Shown: positions 1 to 7,367 of the stretch, piece after piece
Position numbering within the stretch: position 1 is the stretch's first letter
How the letters are laid out: the number at the start of each line of letters is the position of its first letter
Source: MADRE2 sp964397015
GTDB lineage: Bacteria > Desulfobacterota > Desulfobacteria > Desulfobacterales > Desulfobacteraceae
DNA: 16,457 bases
Direction of reading: 5' to 3'
Assembly (NCBI GenBank): GCA_964397015.1
Contig: CAYNHL010000083.1
Location: 1-16,457 of the forward strand
Position numbers and translations under genes: made by a program
The notes under the pieces: generated by a model
Told to the model about the DNA's origin: nothing
Databases searched by the model: none
What the model saw: only the letters and a program-made list of their open reading frames with translations

Positions 1-30
1 ATTCAGGATCTGTTTGACGCTTTCGGACAT
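1..30 (-). CDS. 5' end of a leftward gene, product unknown
   Basis: On the minus strand an ATG at 30-28 opens a frame reading MSESVKQILN before the window ends. A strong GGAGG ribosome site (plus-strand 36-40) lies six bases upstream of the ATG, which is why I accept it as a real start. Ten residues are too few to identify a family. It is divergent from the amino-acid transporter operon, so it could be a metabolic or regulatory partner of it, but nothing visible proves that. Confidence 0.6.
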   Translation of the reverse strand, partial: MSESVKQILN

Positions 31-320
31 ATATGCCTCCGCTGAAAAAAAAACCGGGGTTAAAGTTTTTATGCGCCTGCTGTCATTCTTTGATCGATCT
101 TCCCTGTGATTACACTCTTTTACCAAACCTGCCATAAAGAATAACACAAAAAAACCTGTCGAGAAATGACAGAAGGGAAAAATGTTTGTTTTGTGAAATT
201 TTTCATTGAATATAAACAAAAGGATTGATACTTAATTGTTTAAGGAAATATGACTCCCCAGTTCAAAAGGGAAGCCATCTACACTGAACGGTTTTTTTAA
301 AACCAAAAAAAGGAGGAGTT
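31..320. promoter_or_regulatory. Divergent intergenic region with weak promoter and inverted repeats
   Basis: This AT-rich gap of about 290 bases separates the leftward partial gene from the importer operon. A possible promoter for the importer is TTGATA (225-230) with a poor -10, TATGAC (249-254, spacer 18). Inverted repeats suggest operator sites: CTGTC/GACAG (156-160 and 168-172), CTGTCATT (80-87) matching AATGACAG (165-172) in inverse, and GTTCA/TGAAC (261-265 and 285-289). A strong AGGAGG (311-316) precedes the ATG at 321. I see no small gene or RNA here. The promoter call is weak; the ribosome site is clear. Confidence 0.35.
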
Positions 321-1103
321 ATGAAAAAAGGAATTCTGCTAACGATTTTGATTGTGTTTGCACTTTCCGTGCAGAGTCTGTACGCCGGGGACATCGAAAA
401 GGTACGCATCGGTACGGAAGGTGCCTACCCTCCGTTTAACTACATTGACAAAAACGGGGACCTGGCCGGATTTGACATCGATATCGCCAAAGCGCTTTGT
501 GAAGCAGCCGGTGTGGAATACGAGTTTGTGACCCAGGACTGGGACGGTATTATTCCAGGGCTGATAGCAAAAAAATATGACTGTATCATCGCTTCGATGT
601 CCATTACAGCGGAAAGGGACAAGAAAGTCGATTTTACAAAAAAATACTATCAGACACCGGTCCGGTGCGTGGCAAACCAGGATGACATGCTGGATCTGTT
701 CATCAACGGAATTAAAGGAAAAACCATCGGTGTTCAAAGAGGAGTTGTAGGTGCCAATCTTGCCAGGGCCAAATTCGGTGATTCCGTACAGATCAAGGCA
801 TATGCAACCCAGGATGAGGCGAACATGGACCTTGCATCCGGCAGGGTTGACCTGGTCTGCGCCGATTCCGTCATCCTTCAGACCGGTTTTCTCGATACTG
901 AAGAAGGAGAAGGATTCCAGTTCTTCGGTCCCTCTTTCATTGATGAGGAATATCTTGGAAAAGGTATCGGCATTGCCGTCAGGGAAGGCGATAAAGATCT
1001 GCAGAAACTTTTTAACGATGCTATCGACAAAATCAGAGAAAACGGTACGTATAAAGAAATCAACAACCGGTATTTTGATTTTGATGTATACGGCAAGGAA
1101 TAA
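321..1103 (+). CDS. Periplasmic amino-acid-binding protein of an ABC importer (HisJ/ArtJ/LAO type)
   Basis: This 260-residue protein should capture a polar, probably basic, amino acid in the periplasm and hand it to the membrane complex encoded next. Residues 1-22 form a Sec signal peptide (MKK, hydrophobic core, cleavage likely after LYA). The mature part begins with the typical family segment GTEGAYPPFNY (31-41), then GFDIDIAKALC (50-60) and ASMSITAERDKKVDF (91-105). The arginine at 99 in that block is the one that binds the ligand alpha-carboxylate in LAO/HisJ proteins. Length is normal for the PF00497 family. The start is fixed by AGGAGG eight bases upstream. It is first in a four-gene operon. 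The exact ligand (Lys, Arg, His, ornithine or another polar amino acid) cannot be read from sequence alone. Confidence 0.9.
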   Translation: MKKGILLTILIVFALSVQSLYAGDIEKVRIGTEGAYPPFNYIDKNGDLAGFDIDIAKALCEAAGVEYEFVTQDWDGIIPGLIAKKYDCIIASMSITAERDKKVDFTKKYYQTPVRCVANQDDMLDLFINGIKGKTIGVQRGVVGANLARAKFGDSVQIKAYATQDEANMDLASGRVDLVCADSVILQTGFLDTEEGEGFQFFGPSFIDEEYLGKGIGIAVREGDKDLQKLFNDAIDKIRENGTYKEINNRYFDFDVYGKE

Positions 1104-1115
1104 TTCATACCCTTT

Positions 1116-1128
1116 TGCCGTTCCGGCA
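1116..1128 (+). other. Short hairpin between binding protein and ATPase genes
   Basis: TGCCG-TTC-CGGCA can form a five-pair stem with a three-base loop, 12 bases after the binding-protein stop and just before the ribosome site of the ATPase. No T-run follows, so it is not a convincing full terminator. Such hairpins often stabilise the upstream message and let the binding protein be made in excess over the membrane parts. That role is inferred. Confidence 0.3.
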
Positions 1129-1135
1129 TAAATTT

Positions 1136-1142
1136 AGGAGGC
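1136..1142 (+). promoter_or_regulatory. Ribosome-binding site deciding a TTG start
   Basis: AGGAGGC lies directly before the TTG at 1146. No in-frame ATG exists near the N-terminus, and the protein's conserved start (AENIYKSFG) follows within ten codons. The site therefore supports TTG as the initiator of the ATPase gene. Confidence 0.7.
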
Positions 1143-1145
1143 GGA

Positions 1146-1922
1146 TTGGGCGAGTCAAAGAGAGTTGCCGTCAGGGCTGAAAATATTTACAAGAGCTTTG
1201 GAAGCCTTGAAGTACTCAAGGGTATTACCCTTGTGGCGAATGAGGGAGACGTCATTTCGCTTATCGGGTCTTCCGGGTCCGGAAAGAGCACCTTTCTGCG
1301 GTGCATCAACCTCCTGGAGGCTCCAACTTCCGGAGAGATCATCGTAGGAGATGAACATATCAGGTTAAAGAAAAACCGCAAGGGAAAGATCGTCCCTGCG
1401 GACCGCAAACAGGTGGACCGTGTTCGGACCAGACTCGCCATGGTCTTCCAGCATTTTAATTTGTGGTCCCACATGACCGTGCTTGAAAATATTATAGAAG
1501 CCCCTGTCCATGTGCTTAAAAAAAACAAGAAAGAGGCAAAGGACAGGGGGATGGCGCTTTTGGAAAAAGTGGGCATTGCCGACCGGTATCATTATTTTCC
1601 GGCCCAGCTTTCCGGGGGCCAGCAGCAGCGGGCCGCCATTGCCAGGGCACTGGCAATGGATCCCGAAGTTCTTTTGTTTGACGAGCCCACGTCCGCCCTT
1701 GACCCGGAACTTGTAGGGGAGGTTCTGAAGGTAATGAAGGATCTTGTAAAGGAGGGCCGTACAATGATCATGGCCACCCACGAGATGGGGTTTGCAAGAG
1801 AGGTCTCCTCTCATGTGATATTCCTCGACAAGGGCATCATAGAGGACGAGGGACCGCCTTCATACATTTTCGGAGAACCTGAATCGGAAAGGTGCAGGAT
1901 GTTCCTTTCCAACCTGGTGTAA
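1146..1922 (+). CDS. Amino-acid ABC importer ATP-binding protein (HisP/GlnQ type)
   Basis: This 258-residue cytoplasmic ATPase should power import of the amino acid bound by the product of 321-1103. All nucleotide-binding motifs are present: Walker A GSSGSGKST (41-49), Q-loop VFQHFNLW (100-107), signature LSGGQQQR (155-162), Walker B LLFDEP (176-181) and the switch histidine in MATHEMGFA (His212). The insertion with basic residues between about 70 and 95 is typical of the HisP/ArtP group. The start is TTG with a strong ribosome site. The gene follows the binding protein by 42 bases and precedes the first permease by 27, so all four genes are probably co-transcribed. Confidence 0.92.
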   Translation: MGESKRVAVRAENIYKSFGSLEVLKGITLVANEGDVISLIGSSGSGKSTFLRCINLLEAPTSGEIIVGDEHIRLKKNRKGKIVPADRKQVDRVRTRLAMVFQHFNLWSHMTVLENIIEAPVHVLKKNKKEAKDRGMALLEKVGIADRYHYFPAQLSGGQQQRAAIARALAMDPEVLLFDEPTSALDPELVGEVLKVMKDLVKEGRTMIMATHEMGFAREVSSHVIFLDKGIIEDEGPPSYIFGEPESERCRMFLSNLV

Positions 1923-1949
1923 TCCTATTGAGGCAGGAGTATTTGGATC

Positions 1950-2639
1950 GTGTTTGATCTGGAAGGTTACGGACATTTACTGTGGAAAGGGGGGCTGTTG
2001 ACCCTCCAGGTCGGATTGTTATCGATGGCTGTTGCGCTTTTGCTTGGCCTGGTTGCAGCTTTGTGCAAGCTTTCAAAAATCCGGATACTCGATTTTACAG
2101 CAGGTCTCTACACCACTGTAATAAGGGGGATACCCGAACTGGTGCTGATCCTCCTGGTTTACTACGGCGGTCCCACTCTTGTCCAGGATTTTGCAGCAAT
2201 GCTGGGCCGTGATATTTATGTGGACCTCAACCCTTTTTTCGCCGGCAGCATGACCATCGGTTTTATTTACGGTGCGTTTGCCACCGAAGTTTTCCGGGGG
2301 GCGTTCATGGCCGTATCAAGGGGCCAGCTCGAAGCTGCAAGGGCCTGCGGAATGAGTCCGTTCCTTTCATTCCGGCGAATTCAGATGCCCCAGATGTGGC
2401 GGTTCGCCATCCCGGGGTTAGGGAACGTATGGATGGTACTGATCAAGGCAACCGCCCTTATCTCCGTAATCCAGCTTCCTGAGTTGATGAGAAACGCGGA
2501 TGTCGCTGCAAGGGCTACCCGGAAACCCTTTACCTGCTTTTTTATGGCATCGCTTCTTTATCTTTTGATCACAATTTTATCCCTTGTCTTCCAGCAGTGG
2601 GCGGAAAAACGTGCAAACCGTGGTGTAAGAAGAGAATAG
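1950..2639 (+). CDS. Amino-acid ABC importer permease 1 (HisQ/ArtQ type)
   Basis: This 229-residue inner-membrane protein is one half of the transmembrane channel. Hydrophobic segments begin near GGLLTLQVGLLSMAVALLLGLVA and recur through the protein. The EAA loop that docks on the ATPase is present as EAARACGMSPFLSFRRIQMPQ-like sequence around residues 129-149. The start is GTG, with GGCAGGAG upstream at 1932-1939. It is followed ten bases later by a second permease, as is usual for heteromeric polar amino-acid importers. Best fit is the His/Glu/Gln/Arg/opine permease family (TIGR01726 type). Confidence 0.9.
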   Translation: MFDLEGYGHLLWKGGLLTLQVGLLSMAVALLLGLVAALCKLSKIRILDFTAGLYTTVIRGIPELVLILLVYYGGPTLVQDFAAMLGRDIYVDLNPFFAGSMTIGFIYGAFATEVFRGAFMAVSRGQLEAARACGMSPFLSFRRIQMPQMWRFAIPGLGNVWMVLIKATALISVIQLPELMRNADVAARATRKPFTCFFMASLLYLLITILSLVFQQWAEKRANRGVRRE

Positions 2640-2649
2640 GACCAAGTAT

Positions 2650-3351
2650 ATGAACATAGGTGATATAGGCGTTATAGTAGAAAGTTTGCCCGAGTTTGCC
2701 AAAGGGATAGCAGTTACCGTTGAAATCACCGTTATCAGTGTAGCCATAGGATTCTGCCTTGCCATTGTTCTTTCGATCCTCAGGGTATCCAAAAACCCCT
2801 TTATCTGGATGCCGGTTTACGGATTCAATTTCTATTTCAGGGGCACGCCGCTTCTTGTTCAACTCTTTTTAATTTACTACGGCTCCGGACAGTTTCAGGA
2901 TTTTCTTTCCCAGATCGGCCTGTGGCATCTTTTCAAAGAAGCATATTTCTGTGCAATACTTACCCTTACACTCAACACTGCAGCCTATGCAGGAGAAATT
3001 TTCAGGGGGGGGATAGAAGGTGTCTCTTTCGGAGAAATCGAGGCTGCAAGGGCCTGCGGAATGTCCGGTGTCAAGCTCTACAGGCGGATTATCATGCCGG
3101 CTGCGATTCGAATCGCCTGGCCGGCCTATACCAATGAAGTCGTATTTCTTCTTCAGGCTTCATCTCTTGTATCCATCATCACGCTGATGGATATAACCGG
3201 TGTCGCAAGGGTAGCGGCCGCCAGGACATTTGCTTTCTACGAGCTGTTTTTGTTTGCAGCACTGATTTACCTTGTCCTGGTGTACGGTGTGATTTTTGCC
3301 TTCAAAAAAATTGAAAGCCGCATCACCGCACATCTTGTACACGAAGCCTAA
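2650..3351 (+). CDS. Amino-acid ABC importer permease 2 (HisM/ArtM type)
   Basis: This 233-residue inner-membrane protein is the second half of the channel. It has the same fold as its neighbour and a clear EAA loop (EIEAARACGMSGVKLYRRI followed by MPAA, residues about 128-150). The segment PLLVQLFLIYYG is also typical of the family. The spacing to the first permease is ten bases. It is the last gene of the operon, since a promoter-bearing gap follows. No canonical terminator is visible downstream, although an 8-base T-run occurs near 3394-3401. Confidence 0.9.
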   Translation: MNIGDIGVIVESLPEFAKGIAVTVEITVISVAIGFCLAIVLSILRVSKNPFIWMPVYGFNFYFRGTPLLVQLFLIYYGSGQFQDFLSQIGLWHLFKEAYFCAILTLTLNTAAYAGEIFRGGIEGVSFGEIEAARACGMSGVKLYRRIIMPAAIRIAWPAYTNEVVFLLQASSLVSIITLMDITGVARVAAARTFAFYELFLFAALIYLVLVYGVIFAFKKIESRITAHLVHEA

Positions 3352-3424
3352 TAATAAGTAAATACATGCAGTAACATTCCTTTTGCCGCCCTCTTTTTTT
3401 TGTAAGGTTGCGGTCAGGTACTCC

Positions 3425-3459
3425 TGTCACTTGACATTGCCGCTTATTTTCTTTAGGAA
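3425..3459 (+). promoter_or_regulatory. Promoter and overlapping palindrome before acyl-CoA dehydrogenase
   Basis: A perfect -35 hexamer TTGACA (3431-3436) is followed after 17 bases by a weak -10, TAGGAA (3454-3459). The inverted repeat TGTCA-CT-TGACA (3425-3436) covers the -35 box, a good place for a repressor. Downstream, TATGATA occurs twice (3464-3470 and 3473-3479) and could supply alternative -10 elements. The ribosome site AAGGA (3506-3510) precedes the ATG at 3520. The promoter is likely; which -10 is used is open. Confidence 0.45.
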
Positions 3460-3519
3460 AACTTATGATAAATATGATACATCTTACCCATAACGTTTAA
3501 AAGAAAAGGAACCAGTATA

Positions 3520-5367
3520 ATGGCTCAGCTTATTTCCGACAGACGGGATATTGACTTTGTGCTTCATGAGCAGATCGGCATGGTGGAGCATGAATCATTC
3601 CGGGAGTTCAATAAAAAAACCATCGACCTCATTGTTACAGAAGCCCGGAATCTTGCCGTAAAAGAAATCCTGCCGACACAAAAACCCGGAGATGAACAGG
3701 GGTGTGTGCTTGAAAACGGCAAAGTAACTGTTCCACAGGAATTTCAGCGCGCCTGGAAACTATTTTGTGAAGGCGAGTGGCTGGCCATGTGTGACGATCC
3801 CGAGGTGGGTGGACAGGGAATGCCCCGCCTGGTTGGATGTGCCGCACTTGAATACATGGTGGGTGCAAACCCGAGTTTCATGCTCTATTACGGCATGACT
3901 CACGGTGCGGCCAAGCTGGTTGAGGCCTTCGGCACCCCGGAGCAGAAAGCATCCTGCATGAAAAAGATGTTTTCCGGCGAATGGGGAGGCACCATGCTGC
4001 TGACTGAACCGGAGGCAGGCTCTGATGTCGGTGCTCTCAGCACTACGGCTGTAAGAAAAAAAGACGGAACCTGGGCCATACAGGGCACCAAGATATTCAT
4101 TTCAGGCGGCGAACATGACCTTTGCGAAAATATTATCCACCCGGTCCTGGCCAGGATAGAAGGCGCTCCTGCCGGTACCAGGGGAATTTCACTGTTCCTT
4201 GTGCCCAAGTACCGCATCAATCCGGATGGCAGCTGTGGAGAATTCAACAACGTGGTCTGCACCGGTCTTGAAGAAAAAATGGGTATCCACGGCAATGCCA
4301 CCGCCACCTTGACGTTAGGAGAAAAGGGGGAATGTACAGGAACGCTGCTCGGCGAGGAAAACAGGGGCATGCCGGCCATGTTCAAAATGATGAACGAAGC
4401 CCGGGCGTTTGTAGGCATGCAGGGATTCGGAGTGGCCACGGCCTCTTACATGTATGCCCTGGACTACGCCAGGAACCGCATCCAGGGACGGCATATCCTG
4501 GCCGGCAAACAAGCGGATGCCGAAAGTGTCCCCATAATCCGGCATCCTGACGTCAAACGCCAGTTGTTGACAATGAAATCCAACGTTGATGCAATGCGCA
4601 GCCTGATCTATTATTACGGCAAGTGCACAGACGTGGTGGACACCACAAAAGATGAAACACTGAAAAAAGATACGGCCGCTCTCATTGAAGTACTGACCCC
4701 CATTGTCAAGGGCTATATAACGGACAGGGCTCTCGAGGTCTGTTCCCACGGAGTGCAGGTCTATGGCGGATACGGGTATATAAAAGAATTTCCTGTGGAG
4801 CAGTTGATGAGGGATGCCAGGATTTTCATGATCTACGAGGGGACCAACGGCATCCAGGCCATGGACCTTATCGGCAGGAAACTTGCCATGAACAGCGGCC
4901 GGGCTTTCGCCTTTTTCCTGTCTCAGATGAAACAGACGGTCGAAACCGCCTCAGGTATCGACGGCATCGAAGGCCTGGTGAACCGGGTTTCCAATGCCGT
5001 GACACGCTTAGAAGCACTTGCCAAAGACATTGGCGACCGCGCCCGTTCATCTAGGGTCCTCAATGCTTATGCCTTTGCCCATCCGTTCCTGGATGTAACC
5101 GGTGATGTGACCTTTGCGTGGATGCATTTATGGAGGGCATCGGTTGCCGCTCCAAAGCTGCTCAAAAAGGCCGGAAGCATGGATACTGAATCGATTGTCC
5201 GGGCTGCTGGAAAAAACAAGGATGCCGCTTTTTACGCCGGCCAGATCGATACCGCCCGCTTTTTCATCAACACGCTGCTGCCGGCAACCTTAGGTAAAAT
5301 GGATGCCGTCATGGAAGGCGATACCTGTGTTGAAGACATCCCGGAGATTTCATTGGGATCAAAATAA
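3520..5367 (+). CDS. Acyl-CoA dehydrogenase, large ~600-residue family
   Basis: This 615-residue flavoprotein should oxidise an acyl-CoA thioester to the trans-2-enoyl-CoA in the cytoplasm, passing electrons to ETF. The N-terminal and middle domains span roughly residues 40-290, with the FAD/substrate motif LLTEPEAGSDVG (160-171). The C-terminal helical domain carries GGYGY (about 416-420) and the catalytic glutamate at 440 in IYEGTNGIQ. Residues after about 470 form the extra C-terminal domain (PF12806 type) that marks the long family including DmdC. The natural substrate (fatty, branched, aromatic or methylthio-propionyl CoA) cannot be told. It has its own promoter-like region and is 23 bases from the phasin-like gene, so the two may be co-transcribed. 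Confidence 0.92.
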   Translation: MAQLISDRRDIDFVLHEQIGMVEHESFREFNKKTIDLIVTEARNLAVKEILPTQKPGDEQGCVLENGKVTVPQEFQRAWKLFCEGEWLAMCDDPEVGGQGMPRLVGCAALEYMVGANPSFMLYYGMTHGAAKLVEAFGTPEQKASCMKKMFSGEWGGTMLLTEPEAGSDVGALSTTAVRKKDGTWAIQGTKIFISGGEHDLCENIIHPVLARIEGAPAGTRGISLFLVPKYRINPDGSCGEFNNVVCTGLEEKMGIHGNATATLTLGEKGECTGTLLGEENRGMPAMFKMMNEARAFVGMQGFGVATASYMYALDYARNRIQGRHILAGKQADAESVPIIRHPDVKRQLLTMKSNVDAMRSLIYYYGKCTDVVDTTKDETLKKDTAALIEVLTPIVKGYITDRALEVCSHGVQVYGGYGYIKEFPVEQLMRDARIFMIYEGTNGIQAMDLIGRKLAMNSGRAFAFFLSQMKQTVETASGIDGIEGLVNRVSNAVTRLEALAKDIGDRARSSRVLNAYAFAHPFLDVTGDVTFAWMHLWRASVAAPKLLKKAGSMDTESIVRAAGKNKDAAFYAGQIDTARFFINTLLPATLGKMDAVMEGDTCVEDIPEISLGSK

Positions 5368-5390
5368 CCTGACAAAGAAAGGAGTCCTGC

Positions 5391-5696
5391 ATGTTAGACT
5401 ATCTTAAAAAAAGCCTGCTGACCGGAATAGGCCTTGCTTTACGCTCCAAGGATGAAATAGAGGAACTGGCCAAGGAGTTTGCCCAGAAATCATCGATGAG
5501 CCAGGACGAGGCCCGCCAGTTTTTTACCGAATGCCAGCAGAAATACGAAGAAGCCAGGAGCAACCTGGACCGGAAAATTGAATCCAGCATTGAAAAAGTC
5601 ATTACAAAACTCGAACTGCCAACGAAAAAAGACATTCAGGAGCTGAACAACCGGATCGATGAGCTGAATAAAAAAATAGCCGGTTTAAACAGCTGA
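5391..5696 (+). CDS. Small phasin-like coiled-coil protein
   Basis: This 101-residue protein has a short amphipathic N-terminus (MLDYLKKSLLTGIGLAL) and then an almost wholly helical, charged body. The last 25 residues, DIQELNNRIDELNKKIAGL and flanks, show leucine/isoleucine heptads of a coiled coil. This architecture matches the PhaF/PhaI-like phasin family (granule-associated proteins), which is often found next to UbiB-type genes. A strong GGAG site (5381-5384) precedes the ATG. It may coat polyester or lipid surfaces, or simply form a helical adaptor for the kinase-like protein beside it. No PHA synthase is in view, so the polyester role is unproven. Confidence 0.65.
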   Translation: MLDYLKKSLLTGIGLALRSKDEIEELAKEFAQKSSMSQDEARQFFTECQQKYEEARSNLDRKIESSIEKVITKLELPTKKDIQELNNRIDELNKKIAGLNS

Positions 5697-5709
5697 GCCT
5701 GTTTTTTCA

Positions 5710-6654
5710 ATGCTCAGTATAAAAGGAATCGGCAAGGTAACACGCAGATACCGCAACCTGATGCGGTACCGGCAGATTATTGCCGTGATTATCAAATACG
5801 GATTCGGTAATATTATCGAGTCGTTACATATTGATCAATATATCGAATCCGGGCTCCAGCTGATATCCGGACAGAAATCCGAAAAAATTGAAAGACTTTC
5901 CGGATATCAGCGCATCCGCCTGGCTTTAGAAGAACTCGGGCCGACCTTTGTCAAAATGGGGCAGATGCTCTCCACGCGGCCCGACCTGATCCCGGTGCCC
6001 CTTCTCAAGGAACTGACCAGGCTCCAGGACAAAGTCCCGCCTTTTGAGTTTGAGCATGTGAACAGCATAATCGTGTCTGAATTCGGCACTCCTGTTTCGG
6101 CACTGTTCGATTATATCGAAGAAAAGCCCTTTGCATCCGCATCCATAGGCCAGGTTCACCGGGCTGTCCTGAAAGGCAACAGGAACATAGCCGTCAAGGT
6201 CCAGCGGCCAGGTATAAGAAAAAACATCGAGGTGGACCTTGAAATCATGCATCACCTGGCGACATTGATGCAGACCCACATCAAGGAAATAGAACCGCAC
6301 CGTCCGGTGACCATTGTGGAAGAATTTGCCAAAAGCCTTGAAAAGGAACTGGATTATACCATCGAAGCCGCCAACATGGACCGGATGGCCGCACAGTTTT
6401 CCAACGATCCGTCAATCCGCATACCGTCCGTATTTTATGCAGCATCCGGACAAAAGGTGCTGACCATGGAATTCATAAACGGCATCAAGATCTCTGAAAT
6501 CCAGGCCATCGATGATGCCGGATATGACAGGAAGCGCAGCGGACAACATGGGGCTGACAACCAGGCTCCTGTGCGAATTGACCGAATACGACACGCAGCC
6601 GGATCTGGATCACCTGGAAAAAACCATAGCTGTTTTTGTGAACCACCACCTTAA
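5710..6654 (+). pseudogene. ubiB: UbiB/ABC1 (AarF) kinase-like gene, N-terminal part, frame-shifted
   Basis: The first 275 codons encode a good UbiB/COQ8-family N-terminus: the KxGQ motif FVKMGQMLSTRPDLIP (80-95), the alanine-rich nucleotide loop ASASIGQVH (142-150) and the ATP-binding lysine in IAVKVQRPG (Lys163). After GIKISEIQAIDDAGYDRK (ending at base 6534) the frame loses all family likeness and runs into a proline-rich tail that stops at 6654. The matching C-terminus continues in another frame. The family's HADPHPGN metal-binding loop and DFG motif appear in no frame here. UbiB proteins are ATPases that assist quinone biosynthesis at the membrane. This copy should be inactive unless the break is a sequencing or assembly error. 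It starts 13 bases after the phasin-like stop, with no clear ribosome site, suggesting translational coupling. Confidence 0.75.
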
Positions 6655-7219
6655 AAAACCGCTCAAACAGCTTCAGACCGGGAAAATGGTACATCAGTTC
6701 CTGGAACTGTGTGCCCTGCACGGCCTCAGAATCCCACCCGATTTCTTTTTAATGATAAAAGCCTTTGTCGCTGTCGAAGGCATTGCCCGTCAGCTCGATC
6801 CTGATTTCGACATGTTGAACCATGCCGTTCCCTATGTACGCAAAGCCAAGTATGAAAGAATATCTCCCTCCAGGCTGGCCGGAGATGCCCTGGATATAGC
6901 CAGGGAGACAATGCGGCTGTTCCGAATGGCACCAGGAGATATCATAGAGCTTATGCGGCTGGCCAAAAAAGGGAAACTGGAGCTCAATATTCACATTGCG
7001 GGACTGGACAAAGTACTTGAAAGCCATCACCAGACCAGCAACCGAATCGCATTTGCAATAATCATTGCAGCCCTGATAATGGGGTCGGCACAATTGATCA
7101 AATCGGTGATACCACCGACCCTTTTCGGGGTGTCGGTAATTGGCATCGCCGGTTTTTCAGCGGCCGCCGTTATGGGGGTCTGGCTGCTGCTGGCCATCAT
7201 GAAAACCGGAAGGTTGTGA
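6512..7219 (+). pseudogene. ubiB: UbiB/ABC1 kinase-like gene, C-terminal part in shifted frame
   Basis: From about base 6540 this frame gives the UbiB family's C-terminal half: ADNMGLTTRLLCELTEYDTQ, then PDLDHLEKTIAVFV, FLMIKAFVAVEGIARQLDPDF and the terminal membrane anchor. The last 45 residues hold two hydrophobic helices (IAFAIIIAALIMGSAQL and VSVIGIAGFSAAAVMGVWLLL). The ATG at 6512 has no ribosome site and its first codons do not fit the family, so it is unlikely to be an independent gene. Compared with intact family members I estimate that about 60-70 residues are missing between this part and the N-terminal part. The missing piece contains the catalytic core, and its length would be 3n+2 bases. 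Confidence 0.7.
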
Positions 7220-7274
7220 TCTACCCCGTATAAGTTCCGGATAAAAACACCAAAGGCCAGGATCGATAATAATA

Positions 7275-7302
7275 TTGCCAAAAACAGACCGTCTGTGTTA
7301 AT
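7275..7302 (+). promoter_or_regulatory. Putative promoter with 13-bp palindromic operator for the NitT-type cluster
   Basis: TTGCCA (7275-7280) and GTTAAT (7297-7302), separated by 16 bases, form a plausible sigma-70 promoter. ACAGAC-C-GTCTGT (7284-7296), a perfect palindrome with a one-base centre, fills the spacer. A protein bound there would block RNA polymerase. The cluster's first gene starts about 60 bases downstream. The palindrome is seen directly; its function is inferred. Confidence 0.45.
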
Positions 7303-7350
7303 GTGACAGGCAGCGACAAAAAATTCCACAGCTGACTAAAAACAATGAAT

Positions 7351-7367
7351 GGAGGCTTTTTTGGAGG
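7351..7367 (+). promoter_or_regulatory. Two GGAGG sites that leave the start of the next gene open
   Basis: GGAGG occurs at 7351-7355 and again at 7363-7367. The first is ideally spaced (five bases) for a TTG start at 7361. The ATG at 7349 overlaps it and has no site of its own upstream. The second GGAGG would serve only a CTG at 7373, which opens the conserved stretch TVRIAYID. I prefer TTG 7361. Confidence 0.5.

Noticed and set aside
1116..1128. Hairpin after the amino-acid-binding protein as a transcription terminator
   Set aside because: Only five pairs and no T-run; more likely an mRNA-stabilising element within the operon.
3385..3415. T-run with CCGC/GCGG words after the importer operon as a terminator
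   Set aside because: The T-run lies inside the would-be loop, not after the stem, so the geometry is wrong for an intrinsic terminator.
6512..6540. Independent small gene starting at 6512
   Set aside because: No ribosome site, and the first ten residues do not fit, whereas the rest is plainly the UbiB C-terminus; a frame break is the better reading.
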